From contig JACGWO010000005.1 of NCBI GenBank assembly GCA_034509735.1, forward strand, positions 27,646,383-27,710,382: a stretch of 64,000 nucleotides of DNA, in the 5' to 3' direction. The notes under the pieces were generated by a model. It saw nothing but the letters and a program-made list of their open reading frames with translations, made no database searches and was not told the DNA's origin. The stretch's first letter is position 1. The number at the start of each line of letters is the position of its first letter. This document shows, piece after piece, positions 1 through 11,126 of the stretch. The translations under genes were made by a program, and so were the position numbers. Origin of the DNA: Sesamum alatum (Eukaryota; Streptophyta; Magnoliopsida; Lamiales; Pedaliaceae).

Positions 1-900
1 CCAATTAAATTAATTCATATATTTCAGAATTAATTCCAAATTAGTTCCACTACTTCCAAAGTGATTTGTGTGTGACTCTTTAGGTTCACACTTAGCTAAA
101 CTTGGGCTTGTGTTCAACACAGATTAATCAAATCTAATTTATTTAATTGCTTCCGATTAACAATTGATTAGAAACACCCATTACCATGGGTGACCATCTA
201 GCAACGGTCCATGCACTTGGAACTAGGTGAATGTTGGCATTATTATTTAGGTCCGAGTTCCATATAGGTACGGTCCTTCCGTTGACCGTCGGTTCCCATC
301 TTGGACCAGGCATCTATACATCATACTCAAGTTGCGTTTACTTTACTGATCGACCTAGGGAACCAATCCCTACTCGACCAATCGCTACGGCCGTAGACTT
401 GAAGAGTCTAAACAATCTTAGAGCGCATATGAGACATAGCTGTCAAATACTGACAAGGGACAACTAACCCACTAAAATTGCATAAACGACCTACGTCTGA
501 CACCGATGAAACTTGTAACTCACCTTGTGAATGCAATACTTAGTGCAAGTCTCTTTAGAGCACTCAAGACCCAGTTTCGAGATCCTCAACTTGGAATGTT
601 TCAAACCAACCCTCAGGAGTTAGTTTTATAGCCGCCAACCTATGCGCAACTCAACTCCACGGGTTTAAACATTCGGTTTGTGAGCATTTATTGTGACATT
701 GAAAAAACATTCAATGCTAGTTGTAAGCACAACAAACACATTAACCAATGATGAGTACTTACTTTATTCGTCATAGTAATATTACTTTGATAAAGATCGA
801 TGAATAGTTCTCAAAATGGTCAACTTAATTGACTTTCTGATCACCTATTTCAACAATACCATGTCCATCTGACAAAGCCTAACAAAGGGTTGAGTCTCCA
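1..900. repeat. LTR-retroelement-derived repeat, copy 1
   Basis: Non-coding repeat. Its part 181-620 closely matches 35,441-36,124, including the phrases around 'ATATAGGTACGGTCCTTCC' and 'GACTTGAAGAGTCTAAAC'. The second copy has about 250 extra bases in the middle, so this copy is internally deleted. The style (long, non-coding, moderate GC, present in at least two copies) suggests LTR or untranslated sequence of a retroelement. I cannot see both ends of an element and cannot assign the family. Bases 621-900 have no partner in the window. Confidence 0.5.
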
Positions 901-1091
901 AGCAGGACGGGATGGGGCGGGTCTCGAGTCCTATCAGTGCCTTCTAATTACACAAAAAAGATTTGAAAGAAATTCACATTTGACTAAATTAAACAGAGGG
1001 TTATTAAACTTATTGCTTAGTTGTTTTTTTTCTCTCTTTCTTTTTCTTTCGCTTCGGCACAAACATAACCAACAAACTAACGAGCAAATTG

Positions 1092-1096
<5 letters not shown>

Positions 1097-1126
<30 letters not shown>
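1097..1126. repeat. (TA)n microsatellite
   Basis: Pure TA dinucleotide run of about 15 units, just before the first Helitron-like start. No promoter role is implied. Confidence 0.9.
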
Positions 1127-1133
<7 letters not shown>

Positions 1134-1137
1134 CATA

Positions 1138-2580
1138 TCTATACTATTATAAAAGCAAAGCCTCTTTTGTGTCTAATAAAGAAGTTATTTGTGTAATTTT
1201 ACAAAAATCGTCCTTTTTTTTTGCATAATCCATTCACCTCTTTATTTCTACAAAATGAATTATTTAATTTGTAGAGGTTAAAAATGAAAAGTTAGCATAT
1301 TTTGGTAGTTCTCATACCAAAATTTGAAACTACCCAAAATACCCTTCAATTCTCCAAACTCTTCTCTTTTCCCTCTCTCTCCAAAACCAAACCACAATCA
1401 CACGTTCTAAACCCCTCCCCCCCCCCCCCCTCTCTCTTGTGCATAAACATCCCAAAACAAGGTTGGATTCCACTTTTGATTTTTCTCTAACAATAGTTAT
1501 ATATAATGGTAGAATAACTATTAAAAATATGAAATTAAACAAAGTGTTGAATTAACATTTTGTAATTGTGTTCGATTTTCGATTAATCCAAAGATGTGTT
1601 GTGTCCATCGCCTTCTAACTTATTGAATTGACATGTTGTAATTGTGTTTGGTTTTTGTGCTTTGGGCAACATTAGATGGGATTGGATTAGAATTTTCATA
1701 TTTTGAGTTCTAATTAGTCTTATGTTCTATTGTTTATAAAATTTCAACTTCTAATTTGTAGGTGTGTTTGAGAGATTCCTTTGGAATTTGCAAGTCTATA
1801 CCACTTATACAAAGGGAGGTTGATTTGTATGTAAAAAAAAATATTTTAATGTGCTTTTACATGTCCTTTGCTTTTGTTTTTCTTTTCAAATTGATAAGTA
1901 ATTCGATAAGGACAAAGACTTCATTTTATACGTTTTCTGGTACTTGGATGGACAGGGGGCTCCCTGAACCCTTTGTTGCATATTTGATTGACTAATGATT
2001 AGTATTGTTACTTAATACGACCTCTAAGCTTTTGTATAGGCGATTGCAAAAGGTCGAGTATTTATTTTCATTTTATTTATTCCATCAACTTTGAAGCACA
2101 TGAGTTATATTGATTCAATTATATCTCCTAAAAAATTAGTTGGAGCACACGTGGAATGACGATTTCACCTACTCCACAAAAAAAAAATGTTCTTTAGTTG
2201 CTTTTAAGCAAAAAATTTGATTAGTGAAATTGAGTTATATTGTCTCCAAAGATATTGTATTAATTTTCTCAAGATAACTTTCTTGTTTTTCTTGTTTAAT
2301 TAAACTAAGCAAATTTTTAAACGGCTATATTGACCTCATATGTGCTCTAATCCAGACTAAGCATATGAACACAGGGGAGAACTGAAAATGATAATCAAAC
2401 ATACTTAGGTTACATGTGTAAATTAGTTGTATTGGTTAGAGAATTTATGGGCATGAAAATTATATGTTTAAATTAAAAATATATAATTTTATTTTGTTTA
2501 CGATTTGAAAAAATGTTGTGTTTCTCTTAGTTTACACTTAAAAATTTATGCGCGCGGGTACCGTGTGCGTCGATTGCTGG
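1138..2580 (+). mobile_element. Helitron-like non-autonomous element
   Basis: It starts with TCTATACTATTATAAAAG after an A and ends near 2,580 with a GC-rich stretch (GCGCGGGTACCGTGTGCG) and CTGG before a T. Helitrons start with TC, end with CTRR after a short hairpin, and insert between A and T without a target duplication. CTGG fits CTRR. The first ~250 bp resemble 16,667 onwards ('CTTTTGTGTCTAAT', 'TTTGTAGAGG', 'GTAGTTCT.ATACCAAA'), so the two are members of one family. No RepHel-like coding sequence is seen. A C-run sits at about 1,414-1,431. Confidence 0.5.
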
Positions 2581-2851
2581 TACTATTATAAAAGAAAATC
2601 TTTTGGCGTACCAATTTTTGAATGCCCAAATTTACCCTTTATATCATTTCTTTTTTTAAAAAAATTATTGGTCCGAAAGTAATCTTATAATTTTTCTCTC
2701 AACCCACTTATCCACATTTCTCTCACCTCACTCCATGTCTTTTTTTTATCTTACTAACTTTTTTCTCATTCCTTCACTTTTTTTTTTCTTTTCATCTCAC
2801 ACCACAATTTTTTTTTATACGCTCGCAGGAACCGCGTACAACGACGATTAG
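2581..2851 (+). mobile_element. Small Helitron-like segment, copy 1
   Basis: It begins TACTATTATAAAAG directly after the previous element and ends ACAACGACGATTAG before a T. A near-identical copy lies at 18,327-18,605 and ends in ACGACTAG. Both have the T-rich interior with 'TTATTGGTCCGAAAGTAATC'. The 5' TC is missing, so the true left end is uncertain. Confidence 0.4.
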
Positions 2852-3121
2852 TATATATAAAAATTATCTCTAAGAAACATGAAATATTTATTTCACTAAA
2901 GCTCGTTGAAATTTTGTCCAACTATTAATAGCTGCAGCTCTGCTAACACATTATGAATTAAGTTTGAGTTCAACATATTTATGTGTATCTAACACGTAAA
3001 TATGTGGTTTAGGGGGTAAAAAGATAAATTTATTTATTTTTTGAATAATTAGTAGTGGTTTTCTTTTTCTTATTGGTAATATTTCCCTTTTTTATTTAGT
3101 TATAAAAATTGGAGTACACGG
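2852..3121. repeat. Duplicated block, unit 1, left part
   Basis: AT-rich non-coding sequence matching 18,606-18,885 almost base for base ('CTAACACATTATGAATTAAG', 'CTAACACGTAAATATGTGG'). It is cut at 3,121 by the gypsy element and continues at 16,202. The last five bases, CACGG, are the left target-site duplication. Confidence 0.8.
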
Positions 3122-4047
3122 TGTAGGCAAATTATTTTTGCGCCCAATCAAATGACGACAAGTGGAAAATATATATTATTTATCAATTATATTCTATTTT
3201 TCTATTTATAATTTGAAATTAACCAAATTAATTCTAAATATAAATAGTTAAATTAATTGATATTTAATATATATTTCGTCATCAAATCAACGGTCGACAC
3301 GTGTCAAATTGAGGTGTTCCGACCAATCAATCAAGACAAATATTTCTCATATTATCTCTTTAAAAAAAAATACAAAAATCAAAGAGATAATATTGAAATT
3401 GACCAATCATGTCTTCCCAAATATTTAATGTATTTATCTCTTTAAATTAAAATAGGGATAATACAAAATAAGTGTTCAAGTTCACCACAACTCTACCTCT
3501 TTGACAGCTATATAAAGCGGTCATGAGAACTCATTCAAAACACACACATACAATTGAAGAGAGCATTCAAGAAGTCCCGAAATCCTCTCAAGCAAATCAA
3601 GGAAGATCCACGGCGTTCTAGGCAAGATTCAAGGCGTTCGTCGCGGAGATCATCCAAAGTCAAGCATTCGATTCGACAAGAAGTCTGAAGACCGGCTAAT
3701 TAACGTTACCAAGACAGAAGTCTACCTTGGCGGAAGATCAAAGTCTCAAATCCACCAAGAACATCCCAAATTCAAGTCAAGAATCGTCAAGTTTATAGCG
3801 TTTGATCCGGGAACAAGTCAACGATCCCCGAATTAACGTTATTCAAAGTCAAAGTCAACGTCAAAGGAGGTCAAACATCACAGTTTCACCTCCGAAGTTG
3901 CCGAAGTCAAAGATCACGTTCTTGAAGAGAAGAATCAGAGGTTTCAAGTAGAGATTTCGCACCCACAAAATACTCAATTCAATTCAAGAATTTATTTGTA
4001 ATATTTTCGTATTTCGTTAAATTCAGGAACACGAAAATCTATTTACA
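3122..4047 (+). repeat. 5' LTR of the gypsy element
   Basis: 926 bp, TGTAGGC...TTTACA. A TATA box (TATATAAA) is at 3,509-3,516, so transcription probably starts around 3,540. The region after it is rich in repeated 'GTCAA' and 'AAGTC' words. It matches 15,276-16,201. Confidence 0.93.
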
Positions 4048-4050
4048 AAT

Positions 4051-4070
4051 TTTGGCACGCCCAGTGGGAC
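4051..4070 (+). promoter_or_regulatory. tRNA primer binding site
   Basis: TGGCACGCCCAGTGGGA lies three bases beyond the LTR end, where minus-strand priming by a host tRNA takes place. It resembles primer sites of other plant Tat-type elements. I do not name the tRNA because the 3' end was not aligned. Confidence 0.7.
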
Positions 4071-4118
4071 CATCTCTACCTCTCATCTCTTCCTTTCAAC
4101 GAAGTCTGAAGTATTTCA

Positions 4119-5935
4119 ATGGACACTCAAGGAAAAGCCATGAAGATGGCGAATTCCAAACTTTCCACAACAAAGTCTTCAAGTTCAAGTACCATGAGTC
4201 TCGGTGTTACTACGAGGAGCATGTCGAAGAAACTTAAGGAATCTTCCCAGATGACTCCTCCAATTGAATCTGCTCAGAAGGATATATTCGTGCCTAACCA
4301 CGTAAGCGAAGATGACGAAGATAAATCTCCCCCGTCTCGCTCCGAGTCTAGCTATTCCTTCACCACGAATGTGGCCCCAGTCATGGTGACGAATGCCACA
4401 ACCTTAGAAGAACAAATTGCAAGCCTGACAAGAGCTATCGAGGGACTCGCCAAGCATGTCCAAGAGCAAGATGCCCAAATCGCCAGGTTGATCAACAAGC
4501 CAGACAACGTTGAGACAAGCCACACTCGGGAAAACAAGTTGAGGCTCACGATGAAGTAGAAATATCCACAAAGCAAAACTTCACCGAGAAAGATGAACCT
4601 GCAAAGGGGCTTCAAGTCTCATCCAATGGATTGATTCCTGTGGACCAATTGAAAGAATTCATCGAAGGGACCATTAGGAGCAAGATTGAGGGAAAGCTCA
4701 AGGTCATCCTTTACTTACTCCAAGCCTACACTCCAAGAATTGATAACTTAAAGATGCCAATGGGCTACCAACCGCCGAAGTTCCAACAATTTGACGGCAA
4801 AGGCAATCCTAAGCAGCACGTCGCTCACTTCGTCGAACGTGCAACAATGCCGGAACATATGGCGATCATCTGGTCAAACAGTTCGTCCGATCACTGAAAG
4901 GCAACGCATTTGATTGGTATACTGATTTGGAAGTCGGTTCAATTGATGGATGGGACCAACTAGAGCAAGAATTTCTGAATCGCTTCTATAGCACTCGGCG
5001 CACCGTCAGCATGATTGAGCTTACGAATTCCCGCCAATGGAAGGATGAGCCAGTCATCGATTATATCAATAGGTGGAGAAATATGAGCCTCAACTGCAAA
5101 GACCGATTATCTGAAGCTTCCGCTATTGAAATGTGTATTCAAGGGATGCATTGGGGTCTCCGGTACATTCAAGGAATTCTACCCAGGTCATTCGAAGATT
5201 TGGCCACTCGAGCACATGACATGGAGTTAAATATGGCAGCAAGTGGAGTAGAAAGACCACCTATCCAAGAGCCCCGTAGAACCAAGGAAAGGCAAGAAAT
5301 CAAGAATGGGGGCAAACCCTTTCCAAACTCCAAGCAAGGAATCGATGGCAGTGAATATAACACCACTCAAGCTTAGGAGCGCAGCAAAAGACAACATTAC
5401 CCCGAAGCAAAATGATCCTTACGAAAGACCGCAAAGAAAGCTAACTTTGAAGGAAATGCAAGCAAAACAATATCATTTCCTTGATTCCGATGTCCCCGGA
5501 ATATTTGATGACTTGTTAGGGGCCAATCTCATCGAACTACCTAAAGCGAAACGACCTGAAGAAGCTGAACGAACAGATGGCCCAAAATATTGCAAGTACC
5601 ACCGTTTAGTCGGGCATTCGATACAAGATTGCTTCGTGTTCAAAGACAAGGTTATGCAATTAGCTCGCCAAGGTAAGATCTCTCTTGAGGAAGATACCGC
5701 AGCAGCAAACATGACCTCGGTCAATGTGGGTCTTTTGACAGTGAAGCCTCCCACAATATCACACACGAGAATGCTACTGCGATCAAAGAGGACGCTCTGT
5801 CTGAAAAAGAAGATTTCTCTGATAGTGACGAATGCATGTCCACCATTACCTTCACCGATGAAGATTTGCTTCTTGGGTCAAGGCCTCATAACCGCCCTTG
5901 TTTCGTCGCTGGATATGCACGTGAACAAAAGGTGA
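4119..5935 (+). pseudogene. gag region of the gypsy element (frameshifted)
   Basis: It encodes the capsid-like polyprotein that would package the element's RNA. The likely start is the ATG at 4,119, 72 bases after the LTR. An N-terminal serine-rich part is followed by a short coiled-coil-like stretch (about 4,400-4,500). The retrotransposon gag domain spans about 4,770-5,270, with the recognisable '[14 protein letters not shown]', 'DWYTDL'-type and '[11 protein letters not shown]' segments. A 'CKYHRLVGHSIQDCF' zinc-knuckle-like motif (C-H-H-C) lies at about 5,590-5,635. The reading frame breaks near 4,540, 4,897 and 5,360, so no full Gag can be made. Confidence 0.8.
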
Positions 5936-6470
5936 ACAGAATATTGATCGATGGAGGCTCTGCAGTCAATATCTTACCCCTACGAACCTTCAAAGACTTG
6001 GGATCCCGATGGACGAACTTGCAAACAGCCGCCTCATGATTCAAGGCTTCAATCAAGGAGGACAAAGGGCTGTCGGCATTATCAGGATAGAATTGTTGAT
6101 GGACGATATGGCGTCAACCGCACTATTCCATGTTATAGATGCCAAGACTTCTTACAACATGCTTCTTGGCCGCCCTTGGTTGCATGAAAATTCTGTGGTC
6201 CCCTCAACATGGCATCAATGCTTCAAATACTGCCGCAATGGTATAGTGAAAAGGGTAATCGGTGATACCAAGCCTTTTACCGAAGCTGAGTCGCACTTCG
6301 CCGACGCGAAGTACTACGTTGAAACTGCCAAAAGAGGAAAAGAGATTTCATCCTCTGAGAAACCAAGGTCACATGACGATGGAAGCATGAGGAGAAATAA
6401 GCAGGCCGTTGTCGAGGCCGGATTTTCAAAGAGTCTGACTTTACCATTGACTCAAGTCAACGCGAAGTAA
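5836..6470 (+). pseudogene. retropepsin-like protease region
   Basis: The aspartic protease would cleave the polyprotein. The active-site motif is read as '[13 protein letters not shown]' at about 5,941-5,979; plant elements usually have D-S/T-G, so D-G-G suggests a changed second residue. A later segment '[13 protein letters not shown]' (about 6,140-6,180) is the conserved second half of such proteases. The two halves lie in different frames (shift near 6,000), so the enzyme is broken. Confidence 0.75.
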
Positions 6471-6936
6471 CCATCGAAACCTCCACTCGAAGGATTTGTG
6501 TCCTCAACCTAAAAAGAAGAAGAGGGACATGAAACGTTGGCCATAGACGGAGAAGGGTAGATCCTAAAGCCTTCAAATTGCTTGTTAAAGCCGGGTATAA
6601 TCCACAAGAACGATTAGCCCCTGGAAAACTTTCTCCCGAAGCCACCGGCAAGAAGCTCCATGGACTCAATGCCACCCAAGTGATGTTAAAAGAAAAAGGA
6701 CACACAGTCCCAGATTCACGTGTGGGTCTTGGCTTTATCCCTCCTAAGCCTATCTGCATAACCATAAAAAGGGCCAGCAACAACCATGTCAGTGAAAGCC
6801 TCTCTTCAACAGAAGATAATCAAAGGAAAGAAAATCCACGGGAATCTGTCTTCAATAGACTCGGCCCACGTAAAAGACTGATGTATAGAAGGACCAACAA
6901 TCAATCTGTCTTTGATAGACTTGTCCACATAAAAGA
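6471..6936 (+). other. protease-RT linker of the polyprotein
   Basis: Degraded coding sequence between protease and RT. The piece beginning 'LVKAGYNPQERLAPGKL' at about 6,580, through 'HGLNATQVMLKEKGH' and 'DSRVGLGFIPPKP', is a stretch typically found between protease and RT in plant Tat-type polyproteins. A short tandem duplication follows: 'ESVFNRLGPRKRLMYRRTNN' and 'QSVFDRLVHIKEW' are related. The frames before and after do not join. Confidence 0.6.
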
Positions 6937-8175
6937 ATGGGGAACCAAAAGAAAGCCATGTTCAAGGTGGCTGCACAATCAAAGGAAGACATCACATCCT
7001 CACATAAACTTAGAAGTTTGGTTCCTTCCAGAATGAGACGCCACATAACTCTAGACATATCATGTGGCAGAGTCTTGAAAGTTAAAACAAGAACAATGGT
7101 CTTCACACAAGTTCAACTTGATGACGAGGATGACAGAGAAAGCGTTGCATCATCCAATTATATTGACGACAGTGCTGAAGAAGACATCGCCCTAGCCCAT
7201 CACATCACCTTAATCGAAAATGAAGAGGTTGAAGAAGAAGATGCTGAAGACGCTCCTCTAGAACTTGAGGAAGGCATTAAAGCCACCGTTGACGAGTTGA
7301 AAGAAGTCAATCTAGGTGATGCCGAAGATCCCAGGCTAATTTACACAAGTGCATCTCTAACCCCGGAAGAAGATAAGGCTTATGTCGCACTACTCCATGA
7401 GTATAAAGATGTATTTGCATGGTCCTACAAAGAAATGCCCGGGGTAGATCCAAAGGTAGCTGTGCACCACTTATCCGTAAAGAAGGGGGCTCGTCCTGTC
7501 AAACAAGCTCAACGTAGGTTTCGACCTGAGCTAATCCCATTGATTGAATGTGAGGTAAACAAACTTATTGAAGTTAGTTTTATTCGAGAAGTCAAGTATC
7601 CTACGTGGATCTCTAGCATCGTGCCCGTGAGGAAAAAGAATGGGCAGATACGAGTATGTGTTGACTTCAGAGACATGAATAACGCATGTCCCAAGGACGA
7701 CTTCCCATTACCTATTGCCGAGTTAATGATAGACGCCACTATGGGTCATGAAGCCCTATCTTTCATGGATGGATCGTCCGAATATAACCAAATACGTATG
7801 GCACCAGCGGATGAGGAATTGACAGCATTTCGCTCTCCTAAAGGTATATATTGCTACAAAGTCATGCCTTTCGGATTAAAGAACGCCGGCGCCACATATC
7901 AAAGGGCAATGCAAAAGATCTTCGACGACATGCTCCACAAGAATGTAGAATGCTACGTTGACGACTTGGTCGTGAAGTCAAAGAAACGAGAGGATCATCT
8001 TCACGACTTGAGAAAGGTTTTTGAACGTTTGAGAAGATACCAACTAAAGATGAATCCCTCCAAGTGTGCATTCGGAGTTACATCCAGAAAATTCCTTGGG
8101 TTCATCGTTCGTCAACGGGGTATAGAGATTGAGCAAGCCAAGATTGATGCCATTTTTGAGAATGCCAGAACCTAG
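6937..8175 (+). CDS. reverse transcriptase domain (longest open piece of gypsy pol)
   Basis: 412 codons open. The N-terminal part is acidic (about 7,110-7,320). The RT domain runs from about 7,380 ('HEYKDVFAWSYKEMPG') through 'VPVRKKNGQIRVCVDFRD', 'FPLP', 'MPFGLKNAGATYQRAM' and the catalytic 'YVDDLVVKS' at about 7,954-7,980, to 'NPSKCAFGV' and 'FLGFIV'. It would copy element RNA into DNA. Catalytic aspartates are present. One conserved position reads 'FMDGSSEYNQI', where relatives usually have D-A/G-Y/F-S-G-Y. The frame ends at 8,175 by a shift, with RT/RNase H sequence continuing in another frame from 8,129. The first ATG is only where the frame opens; the true product is a polyprotein. Confidence 0.85.
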   Translation: MGNQKKAMFKVAAQSKEDITSSHKLRSLVPSRMRRHITLDISCGRVLKVKTRTMVFTQVQLDDEDDRESVASSNYIDDSAEEDIALAHHITLIENEEVEEEDAEDAPLELEEGIKATVDELKEVNLGDAEDPRLIYTSASLTPEEDKAYVALLHEYKDVFAWSYKEMPGVDPKVAVHHLSVKKGARPVKQAQRRFRPELIPLIECEVNKLIEVSFIREVKYPTWISSIVPVRKKNGQIRVCVDFRDMNNACPKDDFPLPIAELMIDATMGHEALSFMDGSSEYNQIRMAPADEELTAFRSPKGIYCYKVMPFGLKNAGATYQRAMQKIFDDMLHKNVECYVDDLVVKSKKREDHLHDLRKVFERLRRYQLKMNPSKCAFGVTSRKFLGFIVRQRGIEIEQAKIDAIFENART

Positions 8176-8763
8176 GAATGTCCATGAGCTCAAGAGTTTG
8201 CAAGGAAAGCTCGCGTATCTTCGGAGATTCATTTCCAATCTAACAGGCCGTTGTCAACCATTTAGTTGCCTAATGAAGATGTGCCCTTCGAATGGGATGA
8301 GACTTGTGATAAAGCGTTCAGAAGCATAAAATCCTACTTGATGAAGCCTCCGGTGTTGGTTGCACCCGTCCCCGGACGCCCCTTAATTCTGTACGTCGCT
8401 GCTTAAGAGCGCTCCATGGGAATCTTACTTGCCCAGAAGAATAATGAGGGGAAAGAGAATGCTTTATACTATTTAAGCAGAACGATGACACCAAACGAGC
8501 TCAATTATTCACTCATCGAAAAGCTATGTTTGGCGCTCATCTTCGCAATCCAAAAGTTGAAGCATTACTTTCAGTCACACAACGTCCATCTGGTCTCAAA
8601 AGCAAATCCCCTGAAATATGTCATGGCAAAGCCAGTACTGTCTGATAGACTCGCAATATGGTATCTTCAGTTGCAACAATTCGAGATCACATACGTTCCT
8701 CAAAAGGCTGTGAAGGGACAAGTTTTAGCAGACTTCCTAGCCGATCACCCCATGCCTGCCGAG
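8129..8763 (+). pseudogene. RT connection and RNase H domain
   Basis: Starts with 'NVHELKSLQGKLAYLRRFIS', the usual end of gypsy RT, then the first RNase H. A stop (TAA at 8,404-8,406) sits where relatives read 'ASxxxxG' before 'MGILLAQ'. Then 'GKENALYYLSRTMTPNELNY' and 'IEKLCLALIFAIQKLKHYF' are the RNase HI-like core. A second frameshift lies near 8,330. This enzyme would remove the RNA strand after copying. Confidence 0.8.
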
Positions 8764-9195
8764 TGGGAATTGTCTGATGACTTGCCGGACCAGGATGTCC
8801 TTCTGACTGAAGTTACTCCCCCCTGGAAAATGTACTATGATGGAGTTGCCCATAGAGAAGGAGCCGGGGCCGGAATTATCCTCGTCACGTCTGAAGGGGA
8901 AGTCTTGTCTTATTCCTTCACCTTAACCCAGAACTGTTCAAATAATATGGCGGAATATCAAGCTTTAATCCTCGGATTGGAAATGGCAGTGGACATAAAG
9001 CAACGACACTTGAAAGTATACGAAGACTCTCAATTAGTGATTAATCACCTCGGTCTCTACGAAGTCAAAAAGCCCGAGTTACTTCCATACTATAACTATG
9101 CAAGAAGGCTGATAGGATGACTAGGAGATGTAGAACTTGAGCACTTGTCGAGAAAGGATAATAAGCAAGCCGATGCATTGGCCAAGCTCGCTTGA
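8764..9195 (+). pseudogene. second (archaeal-type-like) RNase H domain
   Basis: 'WKMYYDGVAHREGAGAGIIL' at about 8,824 carries the first catalytic Asp, 'NNMAEYQALILGLEMA' the Glu and 'KVYEDSQLVINHL' the next Asp. This is a second RNase H after the first one, a hallmark of the Tat lineage of plant gypsy elements (family knowledge). The frame closes at 9,118-9,120 (TGA) and again at 9,193-9,195 within 'DALAKLA', so it is interrupted. Confidence 0.8.
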
Positions 9196-9204
9196 ACCCT
9201 CTCG

Positions 9205-10582
9205 ATGACCGATGAGGAGACACGCATACCAATATGCAAGAATTGGGTCATACCACCGGTCTTCAGTGATGATGAGGATGACACATTCCATGAAGAAGAA
9301 AATCATATCATGGAGGTTTACGAAATTGAAGAGGAAGATTGGCGACAACCACTAGTCGATTACTTGAAGTACAAGAAGCTACTCGACGACATACGACGAA
9401 GGGCTGAAGTTCGGCGGCGGGCGTCTCGCTTCATCTACTTCAAAGACACGCTCTACAGACATTCGTTTGATGGTATTTTCTTACGCTGCCTAAACAATGA
9501 GGAGCAAATGCAAGCTATGGAAGAAGCTCACTCTGGAATTTGTGGTGCGCACCAATCGGGACCAAAGCTACACTTCCGTATAAAAAGAATGGGTTATTAC
9601 TGGCTAAAATGGTTAAAGATTGCATGGACTATTCACGGAGATGTCAAGCCTGTCAAATTCACGCCAATTTTATCCACCAACCACCCGAGCCATTACACCC
9701 TACTGTAGCTTCATGGCCCTTCGATGCTTGTGGTTTGGACGTCGTAGGACCCATGACAAAGTCCTCCGGTGGTCACTTATATATCTTGGCGGCAACTGAC
9801 TACTTCACTAAATGGGCTGAAGCAGTCCCCCTCAAAGAAGTGAAGAAAGAGAATGTTGCTGATTTCATCCGTACACATATCATATATCGCTACGGAGTGC
9901 CCAGGTATATCATCACTGATAATGGAAAACCCTTCTGTAACAGCTTGATAGACAAATTGTGTCAGAAGTTTGCATTCAAACAGAGAAACTCTTCTATGTA
10001 CTATGCCGCTTGCCAACGGCCTTGCTGAAGCTTTTAACAAAACTTTGTGCAGCCTATTAAGAAAGTAGTGACCAAGTCAAAACGGGATTGGCACGAGAGA
10101 ATTGGAGAAGCCCTATGGGCATATAGAACCATTGTCAGAACGCCTACACAAGCAACTCCTTATGCCTTGGTTTATGGAGTTGAGGCAATCCTCCCACTTG
10201 AGCAACAAATCCCTTCATTAAGGATGACGATACAAGAAGGGTTTACTGAAGAAGAAAACGCTCGAATACGGCTTGAAGAGCTAGAAGCTCTCGATGAGAA
10301 GAGGTTGGAAGCACAACAAAGGCTCGAGTGTTATCAAGCCCCACTATCCAAAGCATTCAATAAGAAGGTCCGCCTTCGCTCTTTTCAAGTCGGTGATCTA
10401 GTACTCGCAGTGAGAAGGCCTATAATCACAACGCATCGAACGGAAAACAAGTTCTTGCCAAAATGGGATGGTCCGTATGTTGTCGAAGAAGTCTACACAA
10501 ATGGGGCATATAAGTTGGTTGCTGAAGACGGCTTGAGGATAGGCCCGATAAATGGAAAGTTCTTGAAGCGGTATTACGCCTG
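9205..10582 (+). pseudogene. integrase (frameshifted)
   Basis: The N-terminal zinc-binding region (H-H-C-C) is read as 'HSGICGAHQS' (about 9,530) and 'CQAC' (about 9,644), in different frames because of a shift near 9,600. The catalytic core has 'GLDVVGPM' with the first Asp (about 9,736) and 'IITDNGKPF' with the second (about 9,916). The frame shifts again at about 10,010-10,047, and the C-terminal part runs to TGA at 10,580-10,582 with 'FQVGDLVLAVRRPI' and 'WDGPYVVEEVYTNGAYKLV'. It would join element DNA to the chromosome. No chromodomain is seen. Confidence 0.85.
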
Positions 10583-10585
10583 AAA

Positions 10586-11126
10586 AATATATATATATAT
10601 ATATAAAAAGAAGAAACAAAAAAAAACTCAAAAACAAGAAAAAAAAACTCCTAGCCCGCATGAGTATAAACTGTGAACGACCCTCCCCTCTCCAAACAAA
10701 TATTTTTGTACCCCTGAACTACGAATTGACTTGATCCTCTTGATGAGGTACGTAGGCAGCTTAGATATTCTAAGTTCAGTCATAACATTTAAATGAATTT
10801 TATTCCTCTTATTAAATCATTAAGAGTGGAAGTACTGAAACGTGCTCAAAGATTGCAAGATAGAAAGAAAAAAGAAAAAGGGCTTCTATTACGTAATCTC
10901 AAGGAAACATTGGAGTTCATGACATGGGACAAAGAAAAGAGAAATCAAATGCGATAAAATAAAAGGTCCTAAGCTAATCTCAAACAAAGGGACGCAAATC
11001 CTTCAACCCTTCCTTGAGGGCTTCCAAGTGTGTCCGTGAAGCCTCCAAACTCGCAACTACTTCATCATTGAGGGGGGTAGTATTCTCAAGTGTTGCAATT
11101 TCCTCCACAATTTCACGAACTCCAAC
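10586..11126 (+). other. untranslated spacer downstream of integrase
   Basis: Begins with a (TA)n run (about 10,587-10,604) and A-rich sequence. No ORF on either strand is convincing. It separates the sense pol from the 3' end of the antisense ORF. Confidence 0.5.

Noticed and set aside
231..467. 78-codon ORF in the first repeat
   Set aside because: The related copy at 35,441-36,124 does not keep this frame; it is repeat sequence.
890..1228. 112-codon ORF spanning the (TA)n run
   Set aside because: The ORF depends on the microsatellite (IYIYIY) and a T-rich stretch; no domain.
4352..4615. Minus-strand ORF over gag
   Set aside because: Shadow of the gag coding strand.
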